Of a DNA stretch of 64,000 nucleotides, positions 52,004 to 62,419 are shown in pieces (position 1 is the first letter of the stretch; the number at the start of each line of letters is the position of its first letter). The notes beneath the pieces are model-generated. The model was not told the DNA's origin and did not search any database. It saw only the letters and a list, made by a program, of their open reading frames with translations. Where the stretch lies: NCBI RefSeq assembly GCF_003667315.2, contig NZ_RCTZ02000020.1, positions 1 through 64,000 on the forward strand. The letters run 5' to 3'. This DNA is from Tropicibacter alexandrii (GTDB taxonomy: Bacteria; Pseudomonadota; Alphaproteobacteria; Rhodobacterales; Rhodobacteraceae). The translations under genes were made by a program, and so were the position numbers.

Positions 52004-53062
52004 ATGAAGACGATCAAGGGACCGGCGGTCTTCCTCGCGCAATTCGCCGCCGATGAGCCGCCGTACAATTCGCTGGGCAGCCTTGCGGACTGGGCGGTGG
52101 CCAAGGGCTTCAAGGGGGTGCAGATCCCCACATGGGACACGCGCCTGATCGACATGCAGCAGGCCGCCGAAAGCGACAGCTATCTGGACGACCTTCAGGG
52201 GATGCTGGCGGACAAGGGGCTGGTGCTGACCGAATTCGCCTCGCATATCACCGGGCAGTTGGTGGCGGTGCATCCGGCGCATGACCAGATCATGGACAGC
52301 TTTGCCCCCGAGGCCGTGCGCGGCAATCCCACCGCCCGGCGCGACTGGGCCGAGCGCCAGCTGCGCTACGCCGCCCGCGCCTCGGCCAAGCTGGGGCTTA
52401 CCACGCATACGACCTTTCCCGGCTCGCTGCTTTGGCCCTATATCTATCCCTATCCGCAATGGCCCGAGGGACTGATCGACGAGGCCTTCACCGAACTCGC
52501 CGCGCGCTGGCGGCCGATCCTCGACGATTTCGACGCGCATGGGGTGGATGCCTGTTTCGAAATCCATCCCAGCGAGGACGTCCATGACGGCCATTCGTGG
52601 GAGTATTTCCTCGACAAGCTGGACGGGCATCCCCGCGCCAATATCATGTATGACCCCAGCCACTTCGTGCTTCAGGCGCTGGATTACCTGGCCTTCATCG
52701 ACCACTATCACGACCGGATCAAGGCGTTCCACGTCAAGGATGCCGAGTTCCGCCCCGACGGCAAATCCGGGGCCTATGGCGGCTTCATGCCGTGGTCGAA
52801 ACGGGCCGGGCGGTTCCGCAGCCCCGGCGACGGACAGGTGGATTTCGGCGCAATCTTTACCAAGCTGTCGACCTATGGGTTCGACGGCTGGGCCACGCTG
52901 GAATGGGAATGTTTCATCAAGAACCCCGAGGACGGCGCCGCCGAAGGTGCGCGCTTCATTGCCGATCACATCATCAAGGTCTCGGACCGGGCGTTTGACG
53001 ATTTTGTCAAATCCGGCGCGGACCGTCAGGCAAACCGGGCGATGCTTGGACTGGAGAACTGA
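52004..53062 (+). CDS. sugar phosphate isomerase/epimerase family protein
   Basis: A 352-residue TIM-barrel protein (AP endonuclease 2 superfamily). The metal set is present: E in CFEIHPSE, D in MYDPSHF, H in FHVKDAEF and E in LEWECF. Such enzymes isomerise or epimerise keto-sugars or inososes. Longer than the usual 280 residues, similar to members paired with Gfo/Idh/MocA oxidoreductases, as here. Confidence 0.9.
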   Translation: MKTIKGPAVFLAQFAADEPPYNSLGSLADWAVAKGFKGVQIPTWDTRLIDMQQAAESDSYLDDLQGMLADKGLVLTEFASHITGQLVAVHPAHDQIMDSFAPEAVRGNPTARRDWAERQLRYAARASAKLGLTTHTTFPGSLLWPYIYPYPQWPEGLIDEAFTELAARWRPILDDFDAHGVDACFEIHPSEDVHDGHSWEYFLDKLDGHPRANIMYDPSHFVLQALDYLAFIDHYHDRIKAFHVKDAEFRPDGKSGAYGGFMPWSKRAGRFRSPGDGQVDFGAIFTKLSTYGFDGWATLEWECFIKNPEDGAAEGARFIADHIIKVSDRAFDDFVKSGADRQANRAMLGLEN

Positions 53063-53064
53063 GA

Positions 53065-54228
53065 ATGAGCTACGAACGCAAGCTGCGCCTCGGCATGGTT
53101 GGCGGCGGGGAGGGGGCCTATATCGGCAACATCCACCGCATCGCCGCCCGTCTGGACGGGCAATGGGATCTGGTGGCGGGGGCCTTCGATGTGGACCCCG
53201 ACAAGGGCCGCGCCTTTGCGCTGTCGCAAGGGCTGGACGAGACCCGCGCCTATGGCGATTATCAGGCCCTGATCGCGGGCGAGGCGGCGCGCGCCGATCG
53301 CGTCGACGCGGTCGCCATCTGCACCCCGAATTTCACCCATTACCCGATCGCCAAGGCGCTGATCGAAGCTGGCTTTGACGTCATCTGCGAAAAGCCCCTG
53401 ACGGCCACGTTGCAGGACGCCATCGCGCTGGAAGAGCTGGCGCGCCGCTCGGGCCGGTTCGTCGGTGTGACCTATACCTACTCCGGCTACCCGATGGTCC
53501 ACGAGGCCCGCGTGCGCATCGCCGCCGGAGAGATCGGCGCGGTGCGGACGGTGCAGGTGGAATACTCGCTGGAATGGATGGCCACGGCCATCGAACAGCA
53601 GGGCAATGCGCAGGCCGCATGGCGCACCGACCCGACGAAGAACGGGCGCGGCGGCTCCATCGGGGATATCGGCACCCACGCCTATCACTTGGCCGGGTTC
53701 GTCACCGGTCTGACGCTGGAAAGCCTGACCGCCGATCTGGCCACCTTTGTCGATGGCCGCGCGCTGGATGACAATGCGCATGTGATGATGCGCTACGACG
53801 GGGGCGCGCGGGGCTTGCTATGGTCGTCGCAGGTGGCCTTGGGGAATTCCAACGGCGTGCGGCTGCGGGTCTTTGGCGAGACGGGCTCGTTTCAATGGTT
53901 TCAGGAGCAGCCGAACGAGTTGGTCTACCAGCCGCTGGGCGGTCGGGTGCAGCTGATCAAGCGCGGCTCTGACGAAGTGTCGATGGATGCACAGGTGCGG
54001 ATGCGGACCCCGCCGGGCCATCCCGAAGGTTATCTCGAAGCGTTTGCCAACCTCTATGCAGGCTTTGCCGAGGCCATCCGCGCCCGTACCGCCGGGCGTG
54101 ATCCGGGTCTCTTGGGTCAAAACCTGCCCTTGGCCTATGACGGGCTCAAGGGGGTGGCATTCGTCGAGGCCGTGGTCGACAGCGCCGAAAGCGAACAGCC
54201 GGTCTGGCTGGTGCCCGTGGCCGTATGA
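53065..54228 (+). CDS. Gfo/Idh/MocA family oxidoreductase
   Basis: A 387-residue NAD(P)-dependent dehydrogenase with the unusual glycine motif GMVGGGEGAYIGNIHR, CEKPLTA and RGGSIGDIGTHAYHLAGF, typical of members acting on sugars or inososes alongside isomerases. Last gene of the iolD operon; the CUT1 ABC operon converges from the other side 33 bases away. Confidence 0.92.
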   Translation: MSYERKLRLGMVGGGEGAYIGNIHRIAARLDGQWDLVAGAFDVDPDKGRAFALSQGLDETRAYGDYQALIAGEAARADRVDAVAICTPNFTHYPIAKALIEAGFDVICEKPLTATLQDAIALEELARRSGRFVGVTYTYSGYPMVHEARVRIAAGEIGAVRTVQVEYSLEWMATAIEQQGNAQAAWRTDPTKNGRGGSIGDIGTHAYHLAGFVTGLTLESLTADLATFVDGRALDDNAHVMMRYDGGARGLLWSSQVALGNSNGVRLRVFGETGSFQWFQEQPNELVYQPLGGRVQLIKRGSDEVSMDAQVRMRTPPGHPEGYLEAFANLYAGFAEAIRARTAGRDPGLLGQNLPLAYDGLKGVAFVEAVVDSAESEQPVWLVPVAV

Positions 54229-54261
54229 GGGCGGGCGCAGGCGTTTGGCCTGTGGTTCGGC

Positions 54262-55374
54262 TCAGGTGAGACGGAGGCGCTGCTCCGTGCGTGGGTCGAA
54301 CAGCACGGCCTTGTCCATGTTCACGGCGAAATCGCAGGTTTGGCCGGGGGTCAGGCGGGTGTCGGCGCGCATGCGGCTGATGGCATCCTTGCCGCCCAGC
54401 GTCGTGGTGACGAAGGTATCGGAGCCGGCCGGTTCGACCACGTCGACAGGGTTGCGAAAGGTCACGATATTGCGGGCGTGGCGGTCCGCGCCTTCGGTGT
54501 CAGTCAGCGCCTCGGGGCGCAGGCCGAACAGCAGGGCATCCCCATCTTGCGCGCCCCCCGGCGTGCCGGTGAGGGGCAGCGCCACCGGCTGACCGGCCCC
54601 ATCCGCGATCTCGACCGCAGCCTGCCCGTTCAGCCGCAACCGGGCCGGGATCAGGTTCATCGAGGGCGACCCCATGAAGCTGGCGACGAAAACGTTTGCC
54701 GGGTCGTCATAGACCTCTTGCGGGGTGCCAAGCTGCTGGACATAGCCGCCATTCATCACCGCGATCCGGGTGGACAGGGTCAGCGCCTCGATCTGGTCAT
54801 GGGTGACGTAGACGACGGTGGTCTTGAGCTTTTCATGCAGCTTTTTGATCTCGGTCCGCATGTCGACGCGCAGCTTGGCGTCGAGGTTCGAGAGCGGTTC
54901 GTCGAACAGGAACACGTCCGGATCGCGGACCAAGGCGCGCCCCATGGCGACGCGCTGCCGCTGCCCGCCGGACAGTTGCCCCGGCTTGCGGTCCAGAAGC
55001 GGCTCGATCTGAAGGAGCGCGGCCACGTCCTTCAGCGCCTTGTCCCGTTCGGGCTTGGGCACGCCGTGCATTTCGAGGCCAAAGGTCATGTTCTGCGCGA
55101 CGCTCATGTTCGGGTACAAAGCGTAGCTTTGAAACACCATGGCGATGTTGCGTTTCGACGGGTGCACGGCGTTCACCACGCGCCCGTTGATGGCAATCTC
55201 GCCGCTGGTGATCCCTTCGAGCCCGGCGATCATGTTCAGTAGCGTGGACTTGCCACAGCCCGAAGGGCCGACGAGCACGAGGAACTCGCCCTCTTGCACG
55301 GAAATGTCCACCTGATGCAGCACTTCGACCGCGCCGTAGGACTTGGTGACGTTGCGGATGTCGAGAAAACCCAT
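54262..55374 (-). CDS. sugar ABC transporter ATP-binding protein (MalK/UgpC-type)
   Basis: A 370-residue ATPase: Walker [10 protein letters not shown], signature LSGGQRQRV, Walker B VFLFDEP, and the C-terminal MalK-like regulatory OB folds. The chosen ATG at 55374 lies ten bases after AAAGGG; an alternative ATG at 55383 has no spacing. Energises the CUT1 importer encoded upstream. Confidence 0.95.
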   Translation of the reverse strand: MGFLDIRNVTKSYGAVEVLHQVDISVQEGEFLVLVGPSGCGKSTLLNMIAGLEGITSGEIAINGRVVNAVHPSKRNIAMVFQSYALYPNMSVAQNMTFGLEMHGVPKPERDKALKDVAALLQIEPLLDRKPGQLSGGQRQRVAMGRALVRDPDVFLFDEPLSNLDAKLRVDMRTEIKKLHEKLKTTVVYVTHDQIEALTLSTRIAVMNGGYVQQLGTPQEVYDDPANVFVASFMGSPSMNLIPARLRLNGQAAVEIADGAGQPVALPLTGTPGGAQDGDALLFGLRPEALTDTEGADRHARNIVTFRNPVDVVEPAGSDTFVTTTLGGKDAISRMRADTRLTPGQTCDFAVNMDKAVLFDPRTEQRLRLT

Positions 55375-55379
55375 GGTAT

Positions 55380-56261
55380 TCATCCCTTTACGGATCCGGC
55401 CATCAGGCCACGCACGAAATACCGTCCGGCCACGATGTAGACGAGAAGCGTCGGCAGGGCGGCGAGGATCGCGCCTGCGAAATGCACGTTGTATTCCTTC
55501 ACCCCGGTGGAGGAATTGACGAGGTTGTTCAGCGCCACGGTCATCGGCATGGAATCCAGATCGGCAAAGGACGCGCCGAACAGGAAGTCGTTCCAGATGT
55601 TGGTGAATTGCCAGATGATGTTGACCACGGCGATGGGGCCAGAGACGGGCAGCATGATCCGCCAGAAGATCTGGAAGAAGCCCGCCCCGTCGATCTGCGC
55701 GGCGCGCACCAGTTCGGTGGGGAAGGCGGCGTAGTAGTTGCGGAAATACAGCGTGCCAAAGCCGATGCCGTAGACCACATGCACCAGCACCAGCCCGGGC
55801 GTGGACCCGGCCAGCCCCATCAGTCCCAGCATCCGCGCCATCGGGATCAGCACGATCTGGAACGGGATGAAGCAGGAAAACAGCATCAGGCCGAAGATGA
55901 CCGTATCGCCGCGAAAGCGCCATTTCGTCAGGATATAGCCGTTCAGCGCCCCGATCACGGTCGAGATCGCCACCGCAGGCACCACCATCAGGATCGAGTT
56001 CAGGAAGTAGGGGCGCAGGCCCGTGGGTTCGACCCCGATCTGGGCGGTGGACCACGCCGACAGCCATGGCGCGATCGTCCAATCCTGCGGCAGGGCCATC
56101 ATGTTGCCGCCGGTGATCTCGGACAGGGGCTTTAGCGAGTTGGCCAGCATGACGAAGAACGGCAGCAGGTAGAACAGCGCGAACAGCAGCAGGACAAGGT
56201 AGATGAAGGTCCGCGCGATGCGCCCGGTGCGCACGGCGGTGTCTTGCGTGGCGTGGGACAT
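55380..56261 (-). CDS. sugar ABC transporter permease (MalG-like)
   Basis: A 293-residue permease, six helices, with the EAA motif in the typical place ([19 protein letters not shown]) and the long periplasmic loop after helix 1. Stop and start overlap with the other permease (TGATG-type). Confidence 0.94.
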   Translation of the reverse strand: MSHATQDTAVRTGRIARTFIYLVLLLFALFYLLPFFVMLANSLKPLSEITGGNMMALPQDWTIAPWLSAWSTAQIGVEPTGLRPYFLNSILMVVPAVAISTVIGALNGYILTKWRFRGDTVIFGLMLFSCFIPFQIVLIPMARMLGLMGLAGSTPGLVLVHVVYGIGFGTLYFRNYYAAFPTELVRAAQIDGAGFFQIFWRIMLPVSGPIAVVNIIWQFTNIWNDFLFGASFADLDSMPMTVALNNLVNSSTGVKEYNVHFAGAILAALPTLLVYIVAGRYFVRGLMAGSVKG

Positions 56262-57139
56262 CAGCCTTTGTCCTTCAGTTCGGCATAAAGGTAGGGCGTC
56301 ATGATCGCGGCGATGGTCATCAGCATGATGACGGCAGAGGCGGCGCCGATGCCCATGGAATTGCGGGTGAAGGTGTAGGAATACATGAAGGTCGCGGGCA
56401 GTTCGGTGGCGCGGCCCGGCCCGCCGCCGGTCAGGGCGATCACGAGGTCATAGGACTTCACCGCCAAATGGCTCAGGATCACGAAGGCCGACAGGAAGGC
56501 GGGCCTGAGCAGCGGAATGACGATGCGCCGATACAGGTTCCAGTTCGACGCGCCGTCGATCTGCGCGGCCTTGAGTATCTCGTTGTCGATGCCGCGAAGG
56601 CCCGCAAGAAACATCGCCATGACAAAGCCGCTGGATTGCCAGACGGCGGCGATGACCACCGTGTAGATCGCCATGTCGCGATCCTTGATCCAGCCGAATT
56701 CGAAACTCTCCCACCCCCACAGGTGCATGGTGTGTTCCAGCCCGATGCCGGGATCGAGGAACCATTTCCACGCCGTCCCCGTCACGATGAAGCTGAGCGC
56801 CATCGGGTAAAGGTAGATCGGCCGTAACAGCCCCTCGCCCCGGATCTTCTGGTCGAGAAAGATCGCCAGCGTCAGGCCGATGGCGGTGCAGATCGTGATG
56901 TAGAGCAGCGCAAAGATGCCCAGATTGGCGATGGCCGTGTGCCAGTGCCGCAGGCCCCAGAGCTTGGAATAATTCTCCAGCCCGACCCAGTCATAGCTGG
57001 GCAGCATACGCGAGTCGGTGAAGCTGAGGTAAAGCGTGAAGGCGATGAAGCCGTAGACGAAAACCAGCACCGCCGCGAGCGAGGGCGACAGGACCAGTCG
57101 CGGCAGCCAGTCCTGAAAACGGGTGCGGAGGTCGGTCAT
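56261..57139 (-). CDS. sugar ABC transporter permease (MalF-like)
   Basis: A 292-residue permease of the CUT1 family. The EAA loop reads [18 protein letters not shown]. Six or so hydrophobic helices. It lies 54 bases downstream of the binding-protein gene. Confidence 0.94.
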   Translation of the reverse strand: MTDLRTRFQDWLPRLVLSPSLAAVLVFVYGFIAFTLYLSFTDSRMLPSYDWVGLENYSKLWGLRHWHTAIANLGIFALLYITICTAIGLTLAIFLDQKIRGEGLLRPIYLYPMALSFIVTGTAWKWFLDPGIGLEHTMHLWGWESFEFGWIKDRDMAIYTVVIAAVWQSSGFVMAMFLAGLRGIDNEILKAAQIDGASNWNLYRRIVIPLLRPAFLSAFVILSHLAVKSYDLVIALTGGGPGRATELPATFMYSYTFTRNSMGIGAASAVIMLMTIAAIMTPYLYAELKDKG

Positions 57140-57193
57140 GTCGTCTCCTGTAACAAGGGTGGCGGGGCAGGGAGGGCCGCCCCGCCGGGGGGC

Positions 57194-58444
57194 TTACATG
57201 GCGGTCTCGACCGCGTTCACCAGCTCCTCGGCGGCTTCTTCGGCGCTGAACTCGCCGTTGAAATGCGCCGTCACCACGTCATAGATCGCGTTCTTGACGC
57301 CCGCGCGGTTGGCGTGGCCATGCGCCATGGAGCCCAGCAGCGTGCCATTCGCGGCGGCCTCGGCCAGTTGGTCCATGCCCTTCTTGCCGCAGGCGTCGAA
57401 ATCGTCCTGCGGCACGTCGGTGCGCGCCGGGACCGATCCCTTGACCACGTTGAAGGCGGACTGGAACGAGGGGGCCATGATCGACGCGGCCATCGCGGCT
57501 TGCGCGGCCTTCGCCCCTTCCTCGCTGACGTTGAACATGGCGAACTGGTCGGAGTTGAAGGTGACGACCCCTTCGGACCCCGGCACGCGGAAGCATAGGA
57601 AATCCTGATCCGGCACCTTGCCCGCGTTTAGGAATTCGCCCTTGGCCCAGTCGCCCATGATCTGGAACGCCGCCTCGCCATTGATGACCATGGCCGAGGC
57701 AAGGTTCCAGTCCCGCCCCGAGAAGTTGTCATCGACATAGGAGCGCAGCGTTTCCATGCGCTTGAACGCCTCGACCATCGTGTCCGAGCCAAGCGCCTCG
57801 GGATCGAGGTCGATGAAGGCCTTCTTGTAGAAATCCGGCCCGCCAGCGGACAGCACGACGCCGTCGAACATCGTGGCCTCTTGCCAGGCTTGGCCGCCAT
57901 GGGCGAGCCCGACCTTGCCCGCGTCCTTGGCCGCCTGCATCGCGGCGACGAATTCCTCCCATGTGGACGGCACGCCAAGGCCCAGCTCGTCCAGCACAGC
58001 CTTGTTGGCCCAGACCCAGTTGGTGGAATGCACGTTGACGGGCGCGGAAATCCAGTTGCCGTCATACTTGGCAAAGGCCTGAAGCGCCGCGGGCACCACC
58101 GCGTCCCAGCCTTCGGCGGCGGCGACATCGTTGAGGTTGCCGAGCGCGCCCTCGGCGGCCCAGTCCTGAATGTCGAAGCCCAGCATCTGCACGGCGGTCG
58201 GCGGATTGCCTGCGGTGACGCGGGCACGCAGCGTGGTCATCGCCGCTTCGCCACCGCCGCCCGCCACGGGCATGTCGTTCCAGCCGATGTCCTGACCTTG
58301 CAAGTCCTCCTTCAGCACGTTCAGCGCCGCAGCCTCGCCGCCGCTGGTCCACCAGTGCAGCACCTCGACGTCTTCGGCCTGCGCGGACACGGCGGTCAGC
58401 AGGCCAAGCGCGACGGTCCCCATCAATTTGGATGCACGTTTCAT
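57194..58444 (-). CDS. sugar ABC transporter substrate-binding protein (GtsA-like)
   Basis: A 416-residue periplasmic binding protein with a signal peptide (residues 1-23, ending AQA-ED). The start of the mature chain, [18 protein letters not shown], is close to the glucose/mannose-binding GtsA group, so a hexose-type substrate is the likeliest guess. Start at 58444 has a GGAAG site; a 35-residue N-terminal extension in the open frame was rejected. A LacI-type operator lies directly upstream. Confidence 0.93.
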   Translation of the reverse strand: MKRASKLMGTVALGLLTAVSAQAEDVEVLHWWTSGGEAAALNVLKEDLQGQDIGWNDMPVAGGGGEAAMTTLRARVTAGNPPTAVQMLGFDIQDWAAEGALGNLNDVAAAEGWDAVVPAALQAFAKYDGNWISAPVNVHSTNWVWANKAVLDELGLGVPSTWEEFVAAMQAAKDAGKVGLAHGGQAWQEATMFDGVVLSAGGPDFYKKAFIDLDPEALGSDTMVEAFKRMETLRSYVDDNFSGRDWNLASAMVINGEAAFQIMGDWAKGEFLNAGKVPDQDFLCFRVPGSEGVVTFNSDQFAMFNVSEEGAKAAQAAMAASIMAPSFQSAFNVVKGSVPARTDVPQDDFDACGKKGMDQLAEAAANGTLLGSMAHGHANRAGVKNAIYDVVTAHFNGEFSAEEAAEELVNAVETAM

Positions 58445-58455
58445 GTCTTCCTCCC

Positions 58456-58496
58456 AAGTAACGAACTGTTTGGTTACTTGTGTTATAACGTTGTAA
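58456..58496. promoter_or_regulatory. LacI-type operator pair between the importer and its regulator
   Basis: AAGTAAC and GTTACTT arms (58456-58462, 58473-58479) enclose a ten-base centre, and TTATAACGTTGTAA (58483-58496), an imperfect palindrome with the CG centre typical of LacI sites, follows four bases on. The first contains the 16-base motif shared with 60700 and 62396. Confidence 0.5.
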
Positions 58497-58542
58497 ATCT
58501 GGATTCGAGTCAAGGACGGATTTTCCAGCCCGGGAGGCGACG

Positions 58543-59574
58543 GTGACAAAGACCAAGGGGACCACCGATGCGGCGCGGAGGGCCACCAAGCCGACGCAGC
58601 GGACCATTGCCGAGCAGATGGGCCTTGCCGTGACCACCGTGTCCAAGGCCCTCGCCGGGGACACGCGCATCGCAGCGACGACGCGGCAAGAGGTGGCGCG
58701 GATGGCGCAAAAGCTGGGATATGTCCCAGACCGGGCGGCGCAACGTCTGCGCACCGGGCGGACCAACGTGATCACCCTTGTGCTCGATCCACACAGCGAA
58801 TTGCTGGGCTTTGGCGCGGCGCTGATCGAGGGGATCGCGGATGTCCTGCGCCCGACCCGCTATCACCTGACCATCATGCAATACCAACTGGGCGAAGACG
58901 TGCTGACCCCGATCGAATTCATCGTGCGCAATGGTCTGGCGGACGGGGTGATCTTTGCCCGGACCGTCCCCGATGACCGGCGTGTGCGCTATTTGCAGGA
59001 GGTCGGGTTTCCCTTCATCACCCATGGGCGGACCGCGATTGCGGGCCATGCGTGGTATGACTACGACAACGCCGCCTTCGCGGATATGGCCGTCCGGTTG
59101 CTGGCAGGGCAGGGCGCGCGCCGGATCGGTCTGATCCCGCCCAGCCCGGTTTACACCTATCGCGATGTCATGGTGCGGGGGTTTGAACGGGCCGTGGCCG
59201 ACATCGGTGCATCAGCGCAGATCGCGCAGGGCTTCGACCTCAACCACGGGTCGGACGTGCTCTATCGCGGCCTGACGCGCTGGTTGCGTGATCCGAACGG
59301 CCCCGATGGGTTGATCTGCCCCGGCGAGGTTTCTGCCATGACCGCGCATGCCGTGCTGGCGGATTTGGGGCTGGACCTGCCGCTGGTCGCAAAGCAGACC
59401 TCGCCGCTGTTCCAGCATTTCCGCCCCCGGCCCGTCGTGATCGAAGAGGATATCCAAGCCGCCGGGCGCGACATGGCGGACGCCCTGATGCAGATCATCT
59501 CTGGGGCCGAGCCGACCGATTTCCAGATCCTCCGCGCGCCCGAGGGCCTGTCCGCCGCCGCGCAGGGTCGTTGA
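58543..59574 (+). CDS. LacI family transcriptional regulator, first
   Basis: A 343-residue regulator with an N-terminal extension of about 15 residues before the HTH ([18 protein letters not shown]) and a periplasmic-binding-protein-like effector domain. Start is GTG 58543 with the ribosome site GGGAGG. Divergent from the sugar importer, so it probably senses the imported sugar and represses that operon. Confidence 0.93.
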   Translation: MTKTKGTTDAARRATKPTQRTIAEQMGLAVTTVSKALAGDTRIAATTRQEVARMAQKLGYVPDRAAQRLRTGRTNVITLVLDPHSELLGFGAALIEGIADVLRPTRYHLTIMQYQLGEDVLTPIEFIVRNGLADGVIFARTVPDDRRVRYLQEVGFPFITHGRTAIAGHAWYDYDNAAFADMAVRLLAGQGARRIGLIPPSPVYTYRDVMVRGFERAVADIGASAQIAQGFDLNHGSDVLYRGLTRWLRDPNGPDGLICPGEVSAMTAHAVLADLGLDLPLVAKQTSPLFQHFRPRPVVIEEDIQAAGRDMADALMQIISGAEPTDFQILRAPEGLSAAAQGR

Positions 59575-59631
59575 TACATGCGCGCAATCGCGTAAAACTC
59601 GCCAGACGGCAGGTGTGATGGGGCGTGCGGC

Positions 59632-60633
59632 ATGAAACGGGTTGGCCTCAAGGACGTGGCGGCAAAGGCGGGCGTATCCGTTGCAACGGCGTCCTACGTG
59701 ATGACGGGGCAGGGGAGGGTGTCCGACCGCACCCGCGAGGCTGTCCTGAAAGTGGCCGACGAACTGGGTTTCGTGCGCAACGCGGCGGCCGCCAACCTGC
59801 GGTCGGGACAGTCGCGGCTGATCGGTGTGATCCTCAACAATATCGCGAACCCGTTCTTCAGCCACCTTGTGTCCGAGCTTGAGACCACCGCCTATCGCGA
59901 GGGGTTCCTGACGGTGCTGGCGACCGCGCAGAACGATCTGGAACGCCAGCGCAAGCTGCTGGCTTCGATGGTGTCGCAGGGCGTCGGTGCGATCATCCTG
60001 TCGCCGGTGCACGATACCGTCGCCGCCGACCTCGAAGTCGTGACGGCGCGCGGAATCCCCGTTGTGTCCTGTGTGCGCGATCTGCCGGAATGCCCGGTCA
60101 GCTTCGTCGGTGCCGATGACGAGGTGTCGGGTTATCTGGTCATGCGCGCGGCGTTGCAGGCCGGTCATAGCTCTGCCGTCTTCATCGGTGGATATGAGCG
60201 GACGACGACGCTGGAGGGCCGCCGCGCCGGTGTCCACCGCGCGCTTCGCGAAAGCGGCCTGCCCGAATCGGCCTGCGCGTTCCGACCCGGGCCGCTGTCC
60301 ATGGCCTTTGGTGACGCCGCGTTCAGGGCGCTGTGTGCCGACGGGCCGCTCCCCAAGGCCGTCATTTGCTTCAACGACTATATTGCGACCGGTCTGTATG
60401 AGGCCGCCCGCGCGCTGAAGGTCGAGATCGGTCGGGACATCTCGGTTCTAAGCTTTGACAACACGCCGATTTCCTCGGCTTTGACGCCGGGGCTGACCAC
60501 GGTGGACATCTTTCCCGGCCGCATCGGCGCAATGGCAGCCCAACGCGCCGCCGAGATGCTGCGCACAGGTCAGACCGGCAGGATCGTCGACCGTCTGACA
60601 CCCTGTCTGGTGGCGCGAGACTCCCTGATTTGA
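59632..60633 (+). CDS. LacI family transcriptional regulator, second
   Basis: A 333-residue regulator: HTH VGLKDVAAKAGVSVATASYVM at residues 4-24, hinge region AAAANLRSGQSRLIGVI, and a sugar-binding effector domain. It is transcribed in the same direction as the first LacI gene (57 bases apart) and as the GMC oxidoreductase gene that follows. It may repress the oxidoreductase/binding-protein operon downstream through the palindromes at 60686-60715. Confidence 0.93.
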   Translation: MKRVGLKDVAAKAGVSVATASYVMTGQGRVSDRTREAVLKVADELGFVRNAAAANLRSGQSRLIGVILNNIANPFFSHLVSELETTAYREGFLTVLATAQNDLERQRKLLASMVSQGVGAIILSPVHDTVAADLEVVTARGIPVVSCVRDLPECPVSFVGADDEVSGYLVMRAALQAGHSSAVFIGGYERTTTLEGRRAGVHRALRESGLPESACAFRPGPLSMAFGDAAFRALCADGPLPKAVICFNDYIATGLYEAARALKVEIGRDISVLSFDNTPISSALTPGLTTVDIFPGRIGAMAAQRAAEMLRTGQTGRIVDRLTPCLVARDSLI

Positions 60634-60685
60634 CCCGTCCGGACTGCGCTGCGGGCAGTCAGATGTTGACATTGCTTTTGATTTG

Positions 60686-60715
60686 ATGAAACGTTTCATG
60701 TAACCGAATGGTTAC
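60686..60715. promoter_or_regulatory. operator palindromes upstream of the GMC oxidoreductase gene
   Basis: ATGAAACGTTTCAT (60686-60699) is a perfect palindrome with the AACGTT core of LacI-family sites. GTAACC-GAAT-GGTTAC (60700-60715) follows at once and is a second, different inverted repeat. A TTGACA is at 60666-60671. Confidence 0.55.
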
Positions 60716-60728
60716 TATGAGGGCGGCA

Positions 60729-62378
60729 ATGGCGACCTACGATTATATCGTCACCGGCGGCGGCTCTGCCGGATGCGTGCTGGCCGCCCGGCTGAGCGAG
60801 GATGCCGATGTGTCCGTGCTGCTGCTGGAGGCGGGGGGGCGCGACGGGAACTTCCTGTTTCACTGGCCCGCGGGCTTTGCGAAGATGACCAAGGGCATTG
60901 CCAGCTGGGGCTGGTCCACCGTTCCCCAAAAGCACATGCAGGGCCGCGAGATCTGGTTCACCCAAGCCAAGGTGATCGGCGGCGGATCGTCGATCAATGC
61001 GCAGATCTACACCCGGGGCAACGCGCTCGACTATGACGCGTGGTCCGAGGCGCATGGCTGTGACGGATGGAGTTACCGAGAGATCCTGCCCTATTTCCGC
61101 CGCGCAGAAAGCAACGAGCGGTTCAACGACGATTTCCACGGCATCGAGGGCCCGCTGGGCGTTTCGATGCCGCGTGCGACCCTGCCGGTCTGCGACGCCT
61201 TCATCCGCGCGGCCCAAGAGTACGGCATGCCCTACAACCCGGATTTCAACGGCCGCACCCAGCGCGGCGTGGGGTTCTACCAACTGACGCAACGCGATGC
61301 GCGCCGGTCATCGGCCGCGGTGGCCTTTCTGAAACCGGCGGAATCGCGGCCCAACCTGACGGTGATGACTGGCGCGCAGGCGACGCGGGTCGTGGTCGAG
61401 AAGGGCCGCGCCGTGGGCGTCGAGGTCCGCCACGGCGGGCAGACACGGACCATGCGCGCCGCGCGCGAAGTCATCGTGTCCTCGGGGGCCATCGGCTCGC
61501 CCCGGCTGTTGATGCTGTCGGGAATCGGCCCGGCGGATCACCTGCGCTCGGTCGGGGTCGACGTGGTGCACGACCTGCCCGGCGTCGGGGCGAACCTGCA
61601 GGACCATATCGACATCTGCACGATTTCCGAACTGTCCGGCCCGCACAGCTACGACGGCTGGGACCGGCTGCACAAGACGATCTGGGCGGGCCTGCAATAC
61701 CTGATGTTCAAGTCCGGGCCGGCGGCAGCGTCGCTGTTTGAAACCGGGGCCTTCTGGTACGCGGACGAGGCCGCGCGGTCGCCCGACATCCAGTTTCATC
61801 TGGGGCAGGGATCAGGCATCGAAAAGGGCATCGCCAAGATCGACGGCGCCGGGATCACCCTGAACAGCGCCTTCATGCGGCCCCGGTCGCGCGGCACGGT
61901 GCGTCTGGCCAGCAGCGATCCCATGGCCGCGCCCTTGATCGATCCGAATTACTGGTCCGATCCATATGACCTCGACATGGCGTTGAAAGGGCTGGAAATG
62001 GCCCGCGAAATCCTGTTGCAGCCCGCGCTGAGCGGGTTCGTCCGCAAGGAGGTTCTGCCCGGTCCCGGTGTGACCCGCCGGTCTGATCTGTTCGATTATG
62101 CCTGCCGCATGGCCAAGACCGATCACCACCCGGTGGGGACATGCAAGATGGGCCACGACGGTATGGCCGTTGTCGACCCGACGCTGAAGCTGCACGGGAT
62201 CGACGGGCTGCGCGTCTGTGATGCCTCGATCATGCCGGTGATCAACTCGTCCAACACCAACGCGCCGACCATCATGATCGGAGAGAAGGGTGCCGACCTG
62301 ATCCGAGGGTTGGAACCGCTCGCGCCGGTCGTCTTCTCGTGGGAACGCAACGCCGACAAACGCTATGCCGTGGCGTGA
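60729..62378 (+). CDS. GMC family FAD-dependent oxidoreductase (choline dehydrogenase-like)
   Basis: A 549-residue flavoenzyme. The FAD motif GGGSAGCVLAARLSE is at residues 10-24, the GMC signature regions GGGSSINAQIYTRG and SSGAIGSPRLLMLSGIGP are present, and the catalytic His lies in DHHPVGTCKMG with Asn in NSSNTNAPT. It oxidises alcohols, such as polyols or sugar alcohols. The ATG at 60729 has GAGGG at the right distance; an open frame from 60708 would place the start inside the operator. Confidence 0.93.
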   Translation: MATYDYIVTGGGSAGCVLAARLSEDADVSVLLLEAGGRDGNFLFHWPAGFAKMTKGIASWGWSTVPQKHMQGREIWFTQAKVIGGGSSINAQIYTRGNALDYDAWSEAHGCDGWSYREILPYFRRAESNERFNDDFHGIEGPLGVSMPRATLPVCDAFIRAAQEYGMPYNPDFNGRTQRGVGFYQLTQRDARRSSAAVAFLKPAESRPNLTVMTGAQATRVVVEKGRAVGVEVRHGGQTRTMRAAREVIVSSGAIGSPRLLMLSGIGPADHLRSVGVDVVHDLPGVGANLQDHIDICTISELSGPHSYDGWDRLHKTIWAGLQYLMFKSGPAAASLFETGAFWYADEAARSPDIQFHLGQGSGIEKGIAKIDGAGITLNSAFMRPRSRGTVRLASSDPMAAPLIDPNYWSDPYDLDMALKGLEMAREILLQPALSGFVRKEVLPGPGVTRRSDLFDYACRMAKTDHHPVGTCKMGHDGMAVVDPTLKLHGIDGLRVCDASIMPVINSSNTNAPTIMIGEKGADLIRGLEPLAPVVFSWERNADKRYAVA

Positions 62379-62395
62379 TTTTTTTGGCCGCAAAA

Positions 62396-62411
62396 GTAAC
62401 TAACTGGTTGG
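62396..62411. promoter_or_regulatory. third copy of the LacI-type 16-base motif
   Basis: GTAACTAACTGGTTGG agrees at 14 of 16 positions with 58458-58473. It lies between the GMC and VOC genes and touches the VOC ribosome site (GGAG), so it could block expression of the downstream part. Confidence 0.4.
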
Positions 62412-62419
62412 AGTATAAA

